DNA from: Alphaproteobacteria bacterium | GTDB taxonomy: Bacteria > Pseudomonadota > Alphaproteobacteria > Micropepsales > Micropepsaceae | DNA: 48,188 nucleotides | Assembly (NCBI GenBank): GCA_025361185.1 | Contig: JANYAR010000032.1 | Coordinates: forward strand, 1 to 48,188 | Direction of reading: 5' to 3' | In this document: in pieces, positions 7,054 to 16,174 of the stretch | Layout: every line of letters begins with the position of its first letter | Numbering within the stretch: the first letter of the stretch is position 1 | Notes under the pieces: model-generated | Told to the model about the DNA's origin: nothing | Databases searched by the model: none | Seen by the model: only the letters and a program-made list of their open reading frames with translations | Translations under genes and position numbers: made by a program

Positions 7054-9153
7054 CTACTTCGCCACCGGATAGGCGTGTAGCTGTGGACCGACCAGGTTGG
7101 AGAAATTGTAGCCGTCATAGCGGTCGTAATTCAGCGTCCACAGCATCATGCCGATCAGGCCGGGATAGCCGCCGGGCTGGCGCAGCTTGTATTTGGTGCC
7201 GGCCGGGGCCTTGCCGGTGATGAGGTAATCCATGGCCTGGCTGACGGTGGTGGGGTTGGCGTCGCCGGTCAGAAATCCAATCGCGAATTTGTCGGCGGCA
7301 AGCGGGGGAAAGAAATAGTTGGGATCACCACCAACATTGAAGCCGTGCAGCACCAGCTCGGTCATCGCGGCGTGATAATCCACCGATCCCGGCTGGTAGA
7401 TTTCGCCGTCCAACCCCTGAAGCGGCGGGGTGTTGTAGTGCTGGGTGTCCATGAAGCTGAGGATGTCGCGAATGCCATGGGCGATCGCCAGATAGGAGCC
7501 GAACTGGCCGCCATAGCTGGGATAGCCCGACGGAATCTGGGTGCCTTCCGGCACCAGGCTGATCATGAAACCGGGCCCGAAATGATCGTGCAACTGGCGC
7601 AGCGCCGCGATCAGATTGACGATTGACGGCGTGGTGGGATGGCGGAAGTCCTTGTCGCCCGGGTCGATGGAGAGCGACGGGCTTTCAAAATCGATGTCGA
7701 TGCCGTCGAAACCATATTCGGTGACGATGCGGGTGACGGAGGCGACATAGTTGGGGACCCGCTTGGGATCATTGAGGGTAAAGTTCTGGCCGCCGCCGCC
7801 CAGCGACACCATCACCTTCTTGCCCTGGCTTTTCATATAGGCGATGTCGGCCTTGAACTGTTCGGTGTCCATGCCCAGCGGAGTGCGGAATTGCATGGTG
7901 CCTTCCGGGGCGGTGGGATCAGGCGTGGCGAAGGCCACGATGATGATGTCCCATTGCGGCGAGACCTCGCGCAGCGGGATGTGCGCGCCGGGTGGGCCAT
8001 AGGCGATCCAGTAGCCGATCATCTTGTGGCCGTTGGGCGCGGCCGCGGGCGGCATGGCCGAAACCTTGGGCATGGGCGGAGAGTCGGGTCGCCCGGGCGG
8101 CGGGCAGGGTTGGGAATGTTCGGTCAGGACCTGTGAGTCCGGAAAGCTGTAGGTGCTGCCCCAGCCTTCGAACGCACCAGTGTACCAGGGCAGCAGGGCC
8201 ACGGTCTGAAGATGCCAGGTGTCCTTGCCCACCTTGGCGACAAAGGGCTTGGAGGCGGGAAGCGTGTTCTTGAGATTGGTGTTGACCGGTTCGAGCAGGA
8301 AAAGATCGGTGCCGACGCGGTCGCCGCCGCAAGGGCCCTGGTCTCCCGCCGGTTGCCAGGCCGGACGCAGCCAGCCGGGAACGACATTGCCGGGAATGGC
8401 GACATTGCGCCCATGCACCAGGGGATCGAACAGCGGGTCTTTGAAGAACTGCGCCAGTTGCTGGGTGAGGGGCTGCACATCGCGGTCTTCGACAATGGCG
8501 GGCGCATCCTTGAGATAGGTGGCCAGCACGAAGGAATTTCCCGTGGCGGCGTCGACGCCATGGGTTCCCCAGGCGCAGCACTCGGTGGCGTCGTTATGGG
8601 TGTAATAGGTGGTGTTGTGGGTCACGGCGATGACCAGCTTGCCGGCCTGGGTGGGGATCTGTTTGAAGATCTCCTTTTGCAGAAACACGATGTCGACCAC
8701 AGCCAGGCTTTGGCCGCTCGCCTTGGATGTGAGGATATAGCCGTAACCCACGGGAATTGTGATTCGAATGGGCTTTATATCCGGCTTGCCCAGCAAGGTG
8801 TGCCAGGCCTCGCCTCCGGCAAAAGTCGTGCGCAACATGGCGTCGGCATATTGGGTGTTGCCGCCGGTGGGGAAGGCAAAGCGGGTGAAGACGGGTGAGC
8901 GCAGCACGCGGGCAATGTCGGGCCGCGCGTCCATCACAAAGGGTTTGCCGGCGATCTTTTTGGCGTCGAACGACAGGGTAACGGGCACCAGCAGGGTGGG
9001 GATCGTGGTGGTGCCCGCCGACGGACCGGCGGCGCCGACCGCATAGGAGGCCTGGCCGACCGCCTGCTGGAACACAGGCACGGTGCCCTGCGCGTACGCC
9101 AGGGGCAGCGGCAAAACAAGCAGGAGGAGCAAAGTGAGGAGCTTGTTTGGCAT
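7054..9153 (-). CDS. Exported two-domain protein with C-terminal GH18 glycosidase (chitinase-like)
   Basis: 699 residues with a Sec signal peptide (about residues 1-21). Residues 25-340 form an unrecognised N-terminal domain with scattered cysteines (NDATECCAWG). Residues 375-695 form a GH18 barrel: GYWIAYG, KKVMVSLGGGG, and the catalytic FDGIDIDFES (DxxDxDxE, proton donor Glu about residue 490), then MDTQHYN and MMLWTLNYDR. GH18 enzymes cleave N-acetylglucosamine polymers such as chitin, using the substrate acetamido group. The full motif suggests an active enzyme secreted to the periplasm or outside. The long N-terminal domain is unlike common chitin-binding modules. Confidence 0.85.
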   Translation of the reverse strand: MPNKLLTLLLLLVLPLPLAYAQGTVPVFQQAVGQASYAVGAAGPSAGTTTIPTLLVPVTLSFDAKKIAGKPFVMDARPDIARVLRSPVFTRFAFPTGGNTQYADAMLRTTFAGGEAWHTLLGKPDIKPIRITIPVGYGYILTSKASGQSLAVVDIVFLQKEIFKQIPTQAGKLVIAVTHNTTYYTHNDATECCAWGTHGVDAATGNSFVLATYLKDAPAIVEDRDVQPLTQQLAQFFKDPLFDPLVHGRNVAIPGNVVPGWLRPAWQPAGDQGPCGGDRVGTDLFLLEPVNTNLKNTLPASKPFVAKVGKDTWHLQTVALLPWYTGAFEGWGSTYSFPDSQVLTEHSQPCPPPGRPDSPPMPKVSAMPPAAAPNGHKMIGYWIAYGPPGAHIPLREVSPQWDIIIVAFATPDPTAPEGTMQFRTPLGMDTEQFKADIAYMKSQGKKVMVSLGGGGQNFTLNDPKRVPNYVASVTRIVTEYGFDGIDIDFESPSLSIDPGDKDFRHPTTPSIVNLIAALRQLHDHFGPGFMISLVPEGTQIPSGYPSYGGQFGSYLAIAHGIRDILSFMDTQHYNTPPLQGLDGEIYQPGSVDYHAAMTELVLHGFNVGGDPNYFFPPLAADKFAIGFLTGDANPTTVSQAMDYLITGKAPAGTKYKLRQPGGYPGLIGMMLWTLNYDRYDGYNFSNLVGPQLHAYPVAK

Positions 9154-9261
9154 ATCCGCTTTGCGGGAGGTGAGAGCCCGAGCCTAAGCCAGGCGGGACG
9201 GCGCCAGCAAGCCCCGATCGGGCGTGATTGAACCCACCCGGATGTCCGTCAATACTCAATC

Positions 9262-10596
9262 ATGATCGCCGCGAAACCGATGGCTTCGGCCCGGGCCGTA
9301 ACGGCCGCCATTCTGGTGGCGGGGGCGATGCTTTCGCTTGCCGTCAACTATCCCGGCCACATGGAATTTGACGGCATCATGCAGCTGGCGGAAGGCCACT
9401 CCGGTGTCTACAGCAACTGGCACCCGCCGGTCATGTCGTGGCTGCTGGGACTTTCCGATGCGCTGCACGGCGATGCCTGGCTGTTCGTACTGTTCGATAC
9501 GGTGCTGGGGACGGCTGCGTTTCTTTTTCTGCTGTGCTCCACTCGGATTCCTACCTGGCTGACAGTATTGGCTGCACTGGTAATCGTCGCGCTGCCCCAG
9601 CTTTTGCTTTTTCCATCCATTGTCTGGAAGGATATTCTGTTCGCCAATGCGACGATCGCGGGTTTCTGCTGTCTGTCGCTGGCCAGCGAGGCGCGCGCCA
9701 AGTGGCTTTTGCCGGGGGCGATTATCCTATTGGCGCTGGCCGTCCTGGCGCGGCAGAACGGCATTGTCATGCTGCCCTGCGCGGCCTTTGCATATGGAAT
9801 GGCTGCCGGGCAGCGAGACCGTTCTATCACGCGCCGGTCGCTGCTGTTCGGGTTTGCGGTTTTCGCGGTGGCCTTCGCGGGCAATAGCCTATTGCAACTT
9901 CGGGCATCGGGCGAGCTGGGCCCCACACGGCAGATTGAATATCTGCAGATCTACGACATGGCCGGAATGTTGAAGGCGCAGCCGGAACTGACGCTAGACA
10001 GGCTCCAAGCGCAGGCGCCCGCGATGGCGCATTTTCTCCGCAATACGGGACGCAATCTCTATACACCGGCACAGCAGGATCCTGTGGTGTTCGACGCGCG
10101 CATCCGGCCGCTGATTTTTCCGTCCCTTGGCACGGTGGGGGAGCAATGGCGGGAGCTGGTGGCAGCGCATCCGCTGCTCTATGTGCAAGTGCGGGCGCAG
10201 GCGTTTGCCTGGCTTTTCCTGCAACGCCATCCCGAGCAGTGCCTGACCTATACGATCGGGGTGTTCGGACCGGACAAGCAGATGAAACAGGTCGGCCAGG
10301 CGCAACGCTATGACGGCCGGGACGAATGGCTGGAAGACCATTACGCGCAGCCGCTGGTGGGGACCCCGGCGCTTTCCCATGTCATGTTTGGGTTGGCGGG
10401 ACTGATTTGTCTGATCGTTCTGCTGGTGCGGCGCGACACTTCGGATTGGCCGATAGCGGGGATGCTGGTGGCGTCCAGCCTCTATGTCCTGAGCTATTTT
10501 TTCATTGGGGTGGCGTGCGAGTACCGCTACCTGTTGGTCATGGACATGACCGCATTGGCGGCCATGTTTTATCTGTCTTTCAGACGCGTGCGGTGA
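9262..10596 (+). CDS. Polytopic membrane protein, GT-C glycosyltransferase-like
   Basis: 444 residues with about ten hydrophobic helices. The first loop has acidic and aromatic residues (GHMEFDGIMQLAEGHS then NWHPPVMSW), as in the catalytic first periplasmic loop of GT-C fold transferases such as the GT39 or DUF6020 type. A soluble segment (about 225-350) lies before the last helices. It may transfer sugar from a polyprenyl-phosphate donor. The start has no clear ribosome binding site, and ATG 9280 is an alternative. It is transcribed divergently from the GH18 gene and converges on the TerB-like gene. Confidence 0.6.
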   Translation: MIAAKPMASARAVTAAILVAGAMLSLAVNYPGHMEFDGIMQLAEGHSGVYSNWHPPVMSWLLGLSDALHGDAWLFVLFDTVLGTAAFLFLLCSTRIPTWLTVLAALVIVALPQLLLFPSIVWKDILFANATIAGFCCLSLASEARAKWLLPGAIILLALAVLARQNGIVMLPCAAFAYGMAAGQRDRSITRRSLLFGFAVFAVAFAGNSLLQLRASGELGPTRQIEYLQIYDMAGMLKAQPELTLDRLQAQAPAMAHFLRNTGRNLYTPAQQDPVVFDARIRPLIFPSLGTVGEQWRELVAAHPLLYVQVRAQAFAWLFLQRHPEQCLTYTIGVFGPDKQMKQVGQAQRYDGRDEWLEDHYAQPLVGTPALSHVMFGLAGLICLIVLLVRRDTSDWPIAGMLVASSLYVLSYFFIGVACEYRYLLVMDMTALAAMFYLSFRRVR

Positions 10597-10612
10597 GGTT
10601 CGGCGAGATGAT

Positions 10613-10633
10613 GCGCATTTGGGGTGAATGCGC
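10613..10633. terminator. Hairpin between convergent genes
   Basis: GCGCATT and AATGCGC form a perfect 7-bp stem with a 7-nt loop, 17 bp past the membrane-protein stop and just before the convergent TerB-like stop. There is no T-run, so the terminator call is modest. Confidence 0.4.
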
Positions 10634-10639
10634 GGGGCC

Positions 10640-11089
10640 TTATGCTTGGCGTTGACCCATCCGCGCCGCCACGCGTTGGCGGGCCAGCACACGGTCGCGG
10701 TCGGTGACATAGATCAGCCGGGCGACGCGGCGGACCAACAGATCCTCTTCCGGATCCAGTACGCCATCGGCATAGGCCACCTCCCAAAGCATCTCGACCA
10801 GCGCCAGGCGGTCGTCCGGCGTCATTTGGCCGGTGACCTCGCTGGTATGGCTGTACAACCCTACAATATAGGCGGTGGTTTTTTCCCCTGCCGCCATCAG
10901 AAGCGCGCATTCGGTGGGCACGAGATTGAACCGGCGGGTCAGCAATGTCTCGATGACCGTGCGTTCCCCGGGGTCAAACGTGTCGTCCTGGCGCGCGGCT
11001 TCCAGCAGCAGCACCGCCACCGACAGGCGCAGATCGGGCCGGTGCGGCGGCTCGGGGCCTTTGAGAAGGCGCATCAGGTCGTTGAACAT
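10640..11089 (-). CDS. TerB-like (tellurite resistance) domain protein
   Basis: 149 residues, all-helical. It contains two acidic hairpins typical of the TerB/DjlA-N group (COG4103): RQDDTFDPGERTVIETLL at about 33-50 and AYADGVLDPEEDLLVRRVA at about 105-123. These conserved acidic residues are proposed to bind metal. It is a cytoplasmic protein without signal or membrane segment. Despite the name, many family members are not tied to tellurite. The head-to-head gene at 11351 encodes the repeat-containing membrane protein, and the two may share the palindrome at 11235. Confidence 0.8.
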   Translation of the reverse strand: MFNDLMRLLKGPEPPHRPDLRLSVAVLLLEAARQDDTFDPGERTVIETLLTRRFNLVPTECALLMAAGEKTTAYIVGLYSHTSEVTGQMTPDDRLALVEMLWEVAYADGVLDPEEDLLVRRVARLIYVTDRDRVLARQRVAARMGQRQA

Positions 11090-11234
11090 TCCAGCCCCTT
11101 ATTCCGGCCAGCCTAGCCCAGGGCAGGACGCCCAGCCAGCCACCCGCAAAATAGCGGCTATGGCGGGCGGTTTGGGGCTGCCCGAAAGCGGCATTGGCGC
11201 CCGGGCCTGGGTTTTTGCATGGAAAATCGCGGAC

Positions 11235-11246
11235 TTGACCGGTCAA
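11235..11246. promoter_or_regulatory. Perfect palindrome TTGACCGGTCAA
   Basis: A 12-bp perfect palindrome lies in the 260-bp divergent gap between the TerB-like gene (start 11089) and the coiled-coil repeat gene (start 11351). Its shape suits a TetR- or GntR-type dimer operator, and TTGACC could also serve as a -35. No regulator gene is adjacent, so the binding factor is unknown. Nothing else was recognised in the gap. Confidence 0.35.
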
Positions 11247-11350
11247 TCGTGACAAACTGCCGAAAAATGTCCGGATCAAACTAATCGGCTGGTATGGCCA
11301 TGCGCGCGAGGATGGCCGGGCGGAAACCAGGCTGAACGATCCTTAGCGCG

Positions 11351-13675
11351 ATGCTGCAACGTGTAACCAAGTTTTCCAAGAAGGTGGAGGTCCAAGCTCC
11401 GGCGTTCGCCAGCCTTACGGCTGCCGACGTCATCCGGGCGCCTGTGATCCAGCGGACAATTCCGCTCGATTTCGTCTCGCTGGTGGCGCCCTTCAAGAAG
11501 CGCCGTGGCCGGCTGTCGCTGCGGGTGGAATTTGTGCCGCAGCGCGCCAGATTGTCCGCCGGGCGCAACAATGGCGACGGCTCCTGGTCGCTGGCGTCCG
11601 ACGAGTTGGAGGGGCTTAGCTATCTGCTGCCGGACAATCTTGCGGAGCACACGCTGCTGCTGCGGATCATGACCCTGGAGGAAGAAGGCGCCACAACCCT
11701 CAAGATCCATCACGTCCCGGTTTTGCTCGAGCCGCTTCCATTAGAACCGGGAGAGGAAGAAAAGGCGACGGCGCGCGGCGTGGATGCGGACAATCCCATC
11801 CTGCACAATCAACTGGACAAGATGCACTCGCTGTTTGCAGTGCGCGAGTCCGAATTGACCGAGCTGCGCGCGGCGCTGGAGCAGGCCAAGGCAGAGAAAG
11901 ACACCGAGCTGGCCAAGGCGCGGGCCGGGTGGGAGCAACAGCTGCAGCAGCACCTGACAGAGGCCATCACCCAGGCGAAGGCGGAGTGGCAATCGGAACA
12001 AAAGTCCCGCAAGTCCGCGGGCGACAAAGGCATCGCCCAGGCCGAAGCGCAGGCAGAACAAAAGGTCACGCAGGAGCGTGCGCTTTGGCAGGCGCAGACG
12101 GAAGAGCGCCTTGCGGCAGAGCGCGCGCGGTTGAAAAGTGAAAGCGCAGGCGAGCTGTCAGAGGCCATCGCACAGGAACGCGCGCGCTGGCTGGCTGAAT
12201 CCGACCAGCGCATCGAGACGGAGCGCGCGCGATGGAAGGGCGAAAGCGCAGGCGAGCTGTCCGGCACCATTGGGCAGGAACGGGCACGCTGGCAGGCCGA
12301 AGCCGATCAGCGTATCGAGACCGAGCGCCTGCTGTGGAAGACCGAAAGCGCCGGCGAGTTGTCTAGGGCCATTGCGCAGGAACGCGCTCGTTGGCAGGTT
12401 GAAGCAGACCAGCGCATCGAGGCGGAGCGCCTGCGATGGAAAGCCGAAAGCGCCGGCGATCTGTCCGTGGCCGTTGCGCAGGAATCGGCGCGTTGGCAGG
12501 TGGAAACAGAAAAGCGTCTCGAGGCGGAACGCCGGCGCTGGAAAACCGAGAGCCAGGGCGACCGTTCCCAGGCACTGGCGCAAGAGCATGCGCGTTGGCA
12601 GCTGGAGGCAGAGCAGCGGCTTGAGACAGAGCGCGAGCGCTGGAAAGCGAAAAGCGCGGTTGTACTGTCCGAGACGTCGCGAAAGTGCAAGGCGCTGGAA
12701 ATTGCGCTGGCCGAAGCCCAGGCCCGGCCTGACATCCATTCGGCGGCGAACGAAGATGACTCCGGTGCATCGCGCGACGAACTGGCGAGAATACAGTCGC
12801 TCCTGATAAGGCGAGATCTTGAGCTTGACCAGCACCGCACGGCGCTGGAGCAGGAGCGTGAGCAACGGCGGCAGGAATTGGAGGCGTCCCTGCTGGCGGC
12901 GGCCAAGACCTGGAAAACAGAAGAGGACTTGCGGCTGGCCGCCACGATGGAAAGGGCACGCGCGCAGTCCGACGTCGCGCTGGCTGCTGCAAACGCGCGG
13001 TGCGAAGCCGCGGAGAGGGCGCTGGCGGACGCCAAGAACCAGGACGGTTTCAGCCGCAAGGACGATGCCTATGTCCAGGGTCTGCAAAAGGAGGTTGCGG
13101 CATTGCGAGCCAGCCTGGTGAACCGCGAGGTTGAACTGGGGCACGCAAAGGTGGCGCTGGATCGTGCACGCGCGCGCGTGGTGCAAAGCGATGTGCCCAT
13201 GCCCGCGCCGCGGCGGATGCGCAGCATTGACGATCCCATCGAAGAAGAGCCCGTTGTCAGTTCCAAGCGTGGCCTGATGCGCGACTTCGTTGTGGCGGTG
13301 TGTGTGATCACGCCGCTGATATTCTTCTATCCACACCTGGAAATGTATTTGCCGGACGATGTGAGGTCGAACATCGCTACGGTGACGGGCGGTCTTTTGG
13401 GCGGCGTTGCCTATACCGCGCCCCCGATCCGGGCCGCCGCACCGCCTGCAAAGCCCACCGTCGAGCGAAAGATGGCCGTTGTGAACCATGCCGCGAATTT
13501 GCGCGCCACATCGGGGGCAAAGGGCGCCGTGGTCCTGACGTTGCCGCGGGGCGCCGAGGTCAGGATCATTGAGGAACGCGGAAACTGGACGCTTGTCGAA
13601 ACCGTTGCCAAAAATGAAAAAGAGAAGCCGCAGCAGGGCTTCGTGTTCAGCTCTTACCTGAAAAGCAACCCCTGA
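11351..13675 (+). CDS. Membrane-anchored coiled-coil protein with 34-residue repeats and C-terminal SH3b domain
   Basis: 774 residues. Residues 1-125 form a small beta-rich domain (RGRLSLRVEF, GDGSWSLASDELEGLSYLLP, HTLLLRIMTL). Residues 150-620 are long charged helices rich in A, E, R, Q and W. Within them, residues 238-441 hold six tandem 34-residue repeats built on QERARWQAEADQRIETER and WKxESAGELS. A transmembrane helix lies near 643-662 (VVAVCVITPLIFFYP). The end, about 700-774, is a bacterial SH3-like domain (ANLRATSGAKGAVVLTLPRG, GNWTLVET). The likely topology is a long cytoplasmic coiled coil, one membrane pass, and a periplasmic SH3b that could touch peptidoglycan. A cell-envelope or polarity scaffold is possible, but function is unknown. 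Confidence 0.7.
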   Translation: MLQRVTKFSKKVEVQAPAFASLTAADVIRAPVIQRTIPLDFVSLVAPFKKRRGRLSLRVEFVPQRARLSAGRNNGDGSWSLASDELEGLSYLLPDNLAEHTLLLRIMTLEEEGATTLKIHHVPVLLEPLPLEPGEEEKATARGVDADNPILHNQLDKMHSLFAVRESELTELRAALEQAKAEKDTELAKARAGWEQQLQQHLTEAITQAKAEWQSEQKSRKSAGDKGIAQAEAQAEQKVTQERALWQAQTEERLAAERARLKSESAGELSEAIAQERARWLAESDQRIETERARWKGESAGELSGTIGQERARWQAEADQRIETERLLWKTESAGELSRAIAQERARWQVEADQRIEAERLRWKAESAGDLSVAVAQESARWQVETEKRLEAERRRWKTESQGDRSQALAQEHARWQLEAEQRLETERERWKAKSAVVLSETSRKCKALEIALAEAQARPDIHSAANEDDSGASRDELARIQSLLIRRDLELDQHRTALEQEREQRRQELEASLLAAAKTWKTEEDLRLAATMERARAQSDVALAAANARCEAAERALADAKNQDGFSRKDDAYVQGLQKEVAALRASLVNREVELGHAKVALDRARARVVQSDVPMPAPRRMRSIDDPIEEEPVVSSKRGLMRDFVVAVCVITPLIFFYPHLEMYLPDDVRSNIATVTGGLLGGVAYTAPPIRAAAPPAKPTVERKMAVVNHAANLRATSGAKGAVVLTLPRGAEVRIIEERGNWTLVETVAKNEKEKPQQGFVFSSYLKSNP
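12062..12673 (+). repeat. Six tandem 102-bp coding repeats
   Basis: Six in-frame units of exactly 102 bp (34 codons) encode the repeated coiled-coil segment. Successive CAGGAA...CGCTGG blocks are spaced 102 bp apart, for example at 12173 and 12275. Units 2-4 are most alike and the outer ones have diverged, the pattern expected from unit duplication by recombination. Copy number may vary between strains. Confidence 0.8.
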
Positions 13676-13700
13676 CGGTGCACCGACGCGCAAAGGCGCA

Positions 13701-13714
13701 GTTGGCTAGCCAAC
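13701..13714. terminator. Palindrome between convergent genes
   Basis: GTTGGCTAGCCAAC is a perfect 14-bp palindrome 25 bp after the repeat-protein stop, facing the small gene that ends at 13754. It could fold as a hairpin in either transcript but lacks a T-run, so a binding site is equally possible. Confidence 0.3.
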
Positions 13715-13753
13715 CGACGCGATTGCGGCTTTGTCATCGCACGATGGCCGCCG

Positions 13754-13939
13754 TCAGGACTTAGGGTTGGAGGGCGCCTGCGCGAAATCGGCTGGACGGC
13801 GGCCAAAGGCCGGACGTTTCTTGGCGTGTGGCTTACGGTATTTGCCGAACAGGATTGGCGCCGGCTTGGAACCCCAAGGCAACGGCTCTTTCTGAAGGCT
13901 CACATATTCTGTAGCAAAATGGAACGAAACGCGTTTCAC
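13754..13939 (-). CDS. Small basic hypothetical protein
   Basis: 61 residues from GTG 13939, chosen because GGGGAG lies 8 nt upstream. A GTG at 13954 in the same frame is less well placed. The product opens with VKRVSFHFATEYVSLQ, continues with PWGSKPAPILFGKYRKPHAK and ends in a basic, proline-containing tail. It has no membrane segment or known motif. Its clean start signal and non-random composition support a real gene. It converges on the repeat-protein gene. Confidence 0.5.
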   Translation of the reverse strand: MKRVSFHFATEYVSLQKEPLPWGSKPAPILFGKYRKPHAKKRPAFGRRPADFAQAPSNPKS

Positions 13940-14348
13940 AGTAAGACTCCCCACTTAAACTTTAATTAACAAGCGCAAATGCCGTGCCATCTCCAGGCAT
14001 GTCGCAGCGCCCTTGAGTTTTACGACGCGTGGCGGCAACGGCTGCAAACAGGTATCAAAGCATTTATGCCGCCAAAGGACGCGCTTTCGGCCTTGGTGCA
14101 GGCAAATCGATCTGCCTTGGTGGGATTGATTGAAATTGCCGCGATAAACGAAACCAACTGTATACAGAGTCGTCCTAGTGTCATGTCCCAGGGACGTGGA
14201 GCCTTCCGGCGGTTCAAACCCTCAAGAAGCCCATGTCGATGGAAATACCGCTTCCCGCTTGAGGTAGCAGGGAATCGGTCGGCGGATTTTCAGTTCCTGG
14301 AAGCAATCCAGGACTCGCGTGAGTGGCTTATGACGGGAGTGCAGGGAT
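13940..14348. other. Upstream region of the tad-like genes, no clear gene
   Basis: An A+T-rich stretch at 13955-13970 (TTAAACTTTAATTAAC) could carry promoters for the small leftward gene and for the rightward pilus genes. A rightward frame of 125 codons (13979-14356) is open but has no ribosome binding site, a low-complexity composition and no recognisable fold, so I do not call it. A palindrome GTCCCAGGGAC lies at 14185-14195. Otherwise nothing is recognised. Confidence 0.35.
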
Positions 14349-15665
14349 ATGTTTGAACGTAAGGATTGTGTGCCCGCTGGAACCGAAATGCGAACCGGTC
14401 CGTCCCGCCTCATCAGCTTCTCTCGCATCCTGCGAACGTTTCTGCAAAATCAATCGGGCAACTATGCGATTATCGCGGCCCTGGTTTCTCCCGTATTGAT
14501 CGGCGCGGCGGGCTTGGCCACGGAAGGCGGCCTTTGGTACAACACGCACCAGACGCTGCAAGGCGCCGCGGATTCGGCGGCGCTGAGTGCGGCGACGCAA
14601 TACGGTCTCAATACCACTAGCAATTTGAATACGCAGGCGGGCGGGGTGATTTCAACCTATGGCTATCTCGCGGGCGTGTCCGGTACGACAATAGTGGTCA
14701 ACCGGCCGGCGGCTTCAGGAAGTTACACGTCGAACCAGAACTCGGTTGAGGTCATTGTGACCACGCAACAGAACCGGTTGCTATCCTCGATATACAACTC
14801 CACGCCCGTGGCAATCACCGGGCGTGCGGTGGCGCTTCCGGGAAACAATGGCAATGGATGCGTCCTTTCGTTGAACGCCGCGGTCAGCGGTGGCGTGACG
14901 TCGAAAGGCACCAGTGCCATCGCTCTGAGCGCCTGCAGCCTTTACGATGACTCAGCCAATGCGAGCGGACTCGTCAATACGGGATCTGCGACCATCAGTG
15001 CTTACTCCGTCAATGTGGTGGGCAATATATCGGGTGGAGCCGGAATCACCGCCACAAACGGCATCAATACCAGCGTCTCTCCGGCAAGCGACCCCTATGC
15101 CAATGTTGTGCTGCCGGCTTTCGCCGGGTGTAATCACAACAATCTCACGGTCAAGAATACGACGACCCTGAACCCCGGCGTCTATTGCAATGGCCTGCAG
15201 CTCAATGCCGGCGCCAATGTCACCCTCAATCCCGGCACCTATTATATCGATCGCGGTTCGTTGCAGGTGGCAGGCGGTGCGTCGATCACCGGTACCGGCG
15301 TCACGATCATATTCACGTCCAGCACGAACGCCAATTATGCCTCCGCCACGATCAACGGCGGGGCCATGGTCGCGATCACAGCGCCCACAACCGGCCCATT
15401 GGCCGGAATTGCCATATTCGGCGACCGTAATATGCCGATCACCACGACCTTCAAGTTCAATGGTGGAGCCGGACAGATTCTGGGCGGCGCGGTCTATTTG
15501 CCGGATGCAGCCGTGCAGTATGCGGGCGGCGCCAGCACCAGCACAAATTGCACACAGTTGATAGGCGACACCATTACCTTTGTGGGCAATTCCGATCTGG
15601 CCATCAATTGCTCCGGATATGGCACCCGGCCCATCGGGGCTTCTCAAGCGAGTCTGGTCGAATGA
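14349..15665 (+). CDS. TadG-like pilus assembly protein with beta-solenoid-like C-terminal region
   Basis: 438 residues. The N-terminus has the TadG hallmark: a short basic segment, then NQSGNYAIIAALVSPVLIGA (a membrane helix near 36-57) and the conserved ADSAALSAATQY. Residues 150-430 are rich in G, N, S, T and A with repeating strand-like patterns (GVYCNGLQLNAGANVTLNPG, GSLQVAGGASITGTGV), resembling a beta-helix rather than the von Willebrand A domain of classic TadG. It is probably an envelope-anchored minor pilin or pilus-associated adhesin. The stop overlaps the next start (ATGA). No tadA, cpaB or rcpA gene is present here. Confidence 0.8.
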   Translation: MFERKDCVPAGTEMRTGPSRLISFSRILRTFLQNQSGNYAIIAALVSPVLIGAAGLATEGGLWYNTHQTLQGAADSAALSAATQYGLNTTSNLNTQAGGVISTYGYLAGVSGTTIVVNRPAASGSYTSNQNSVEVIVTTQQNRLLSSIYNSTPVAITGRAVALPGNNGNGCVLSLNAAVSGGVTSKGTSAIALSACSLYDDSANASGLVNTGSATISAYSVNVVGNISGGAGITATNGINTSVSPASDPYANVVLPAFAGCNHNNLTVKNTTTLNPGVYCNGLQLNAGANVTLNPGTYYIDRGSLQVAGGASITGTGVTIIFTSSTNANYASATINGGAMVAITAPTTGPLAGIAIFGDRNMPITTTFKFNGGAGQILGGAVYLPDAAVQYAGGASTSTNCTQLIGDTITFVGNSDLAINCSGYGTRPIGASQASLVE

Positions 15666-16174
15666 TGGACGCAATTCAAAAGGCGGCCCCAGTGACAAAC
15701 CGCATAACGATCAAGGAAACGGTAGGCCGCCTGTTGCGCAATTTTTTTCAACGCGATCAAGGGGTGGCCGCAATTGAATTTGCGATCATCGGCGGCGTAT
15801 TCAGCATGGTACTTGTGGTCAGCGGCGATCTCGGCTTGGCGTATTACAGCAACATGCAAGTGCAGACTTCTGCTCAGGTCGGAGCCGAGTATGCTGCCAT
15901 TCATGGCTTTAACGCACCGGCCATTTCCAACGCTGTGGTCAACGCCACATCGACTGCGGGGATAAACGCCTCACCCGATCCCATTCAATTTTTCGGATGC
16001 CCCTCCGCAGGCGGAATTGCTGCCGCCGCGTCCGGTTCAACATGTCCGGATGGAACAATGGCGGCTACTTATGTGAGAGCGTCGGCGTCCCGGTCCTATA
16101 CGACGTTGATTCCCTATCCGGGTGTCCCGGCAACCTATGCCCAGACCGCAACTTCAACGGTGCGAATCAAATGA
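15662..16174 (+). CDS. TadE-like minor pilin
   Basis: 170 residues from ATG 15662, overlapping the upstream stop. A second ATG follows at 15665. After a basic N-terminus comes the TadE motif RDQGVAAIEFAIIGGVFSMV, a pilin-type helix preceded by a possible prepilin peptidase or membrane insertion site. An extracytoplasmic domain with two cysteines (FFGCPSA, GSTCPDG) follows. TadE proteins are pseudopilins of the Flp/Tad pilus. It is coupled by ATGA overlaps to the genes on both sides. Confidence 0.8.
   Translation: MMDAIQKAAPVTNRITIKETVGRLLRNFFQRDQGVAAIEFAIIGGVFSMVLVVSGDLGLAYYSNMQVQTSAQVGAEYAAIHGFNAPAISNAVVNATSTAGINASPDPIQFFGCPSAGGIAAAASGSTCPDGTMAATYVRASASRSYTTLIPYPGVPATYAQTATSTVRIK

Noticed and set aside
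12062..12673. Tandem repeat resembling a CRISPR array or satellite
   Set aside because: The 102-bp units are in frame and encode a coiled coil. There are no unique spacers, so this is a protein repeat.
12158..13693. A 511-codon leftward open frame opposite the coiled-coil repeat gene
   Set aside because: Its sequence is a low-complexity shadow of the repeats and has no recognised domain. The rightward gene has a membrane helix and an SH3b domain.
13979..14356. A 125-codon rightward frame before the TadG gene
   Set aside because: No ribosome site, mixed composition and no family match. It ends inside the TadG start. Left unannotated, though a small gene cannot be excluded.
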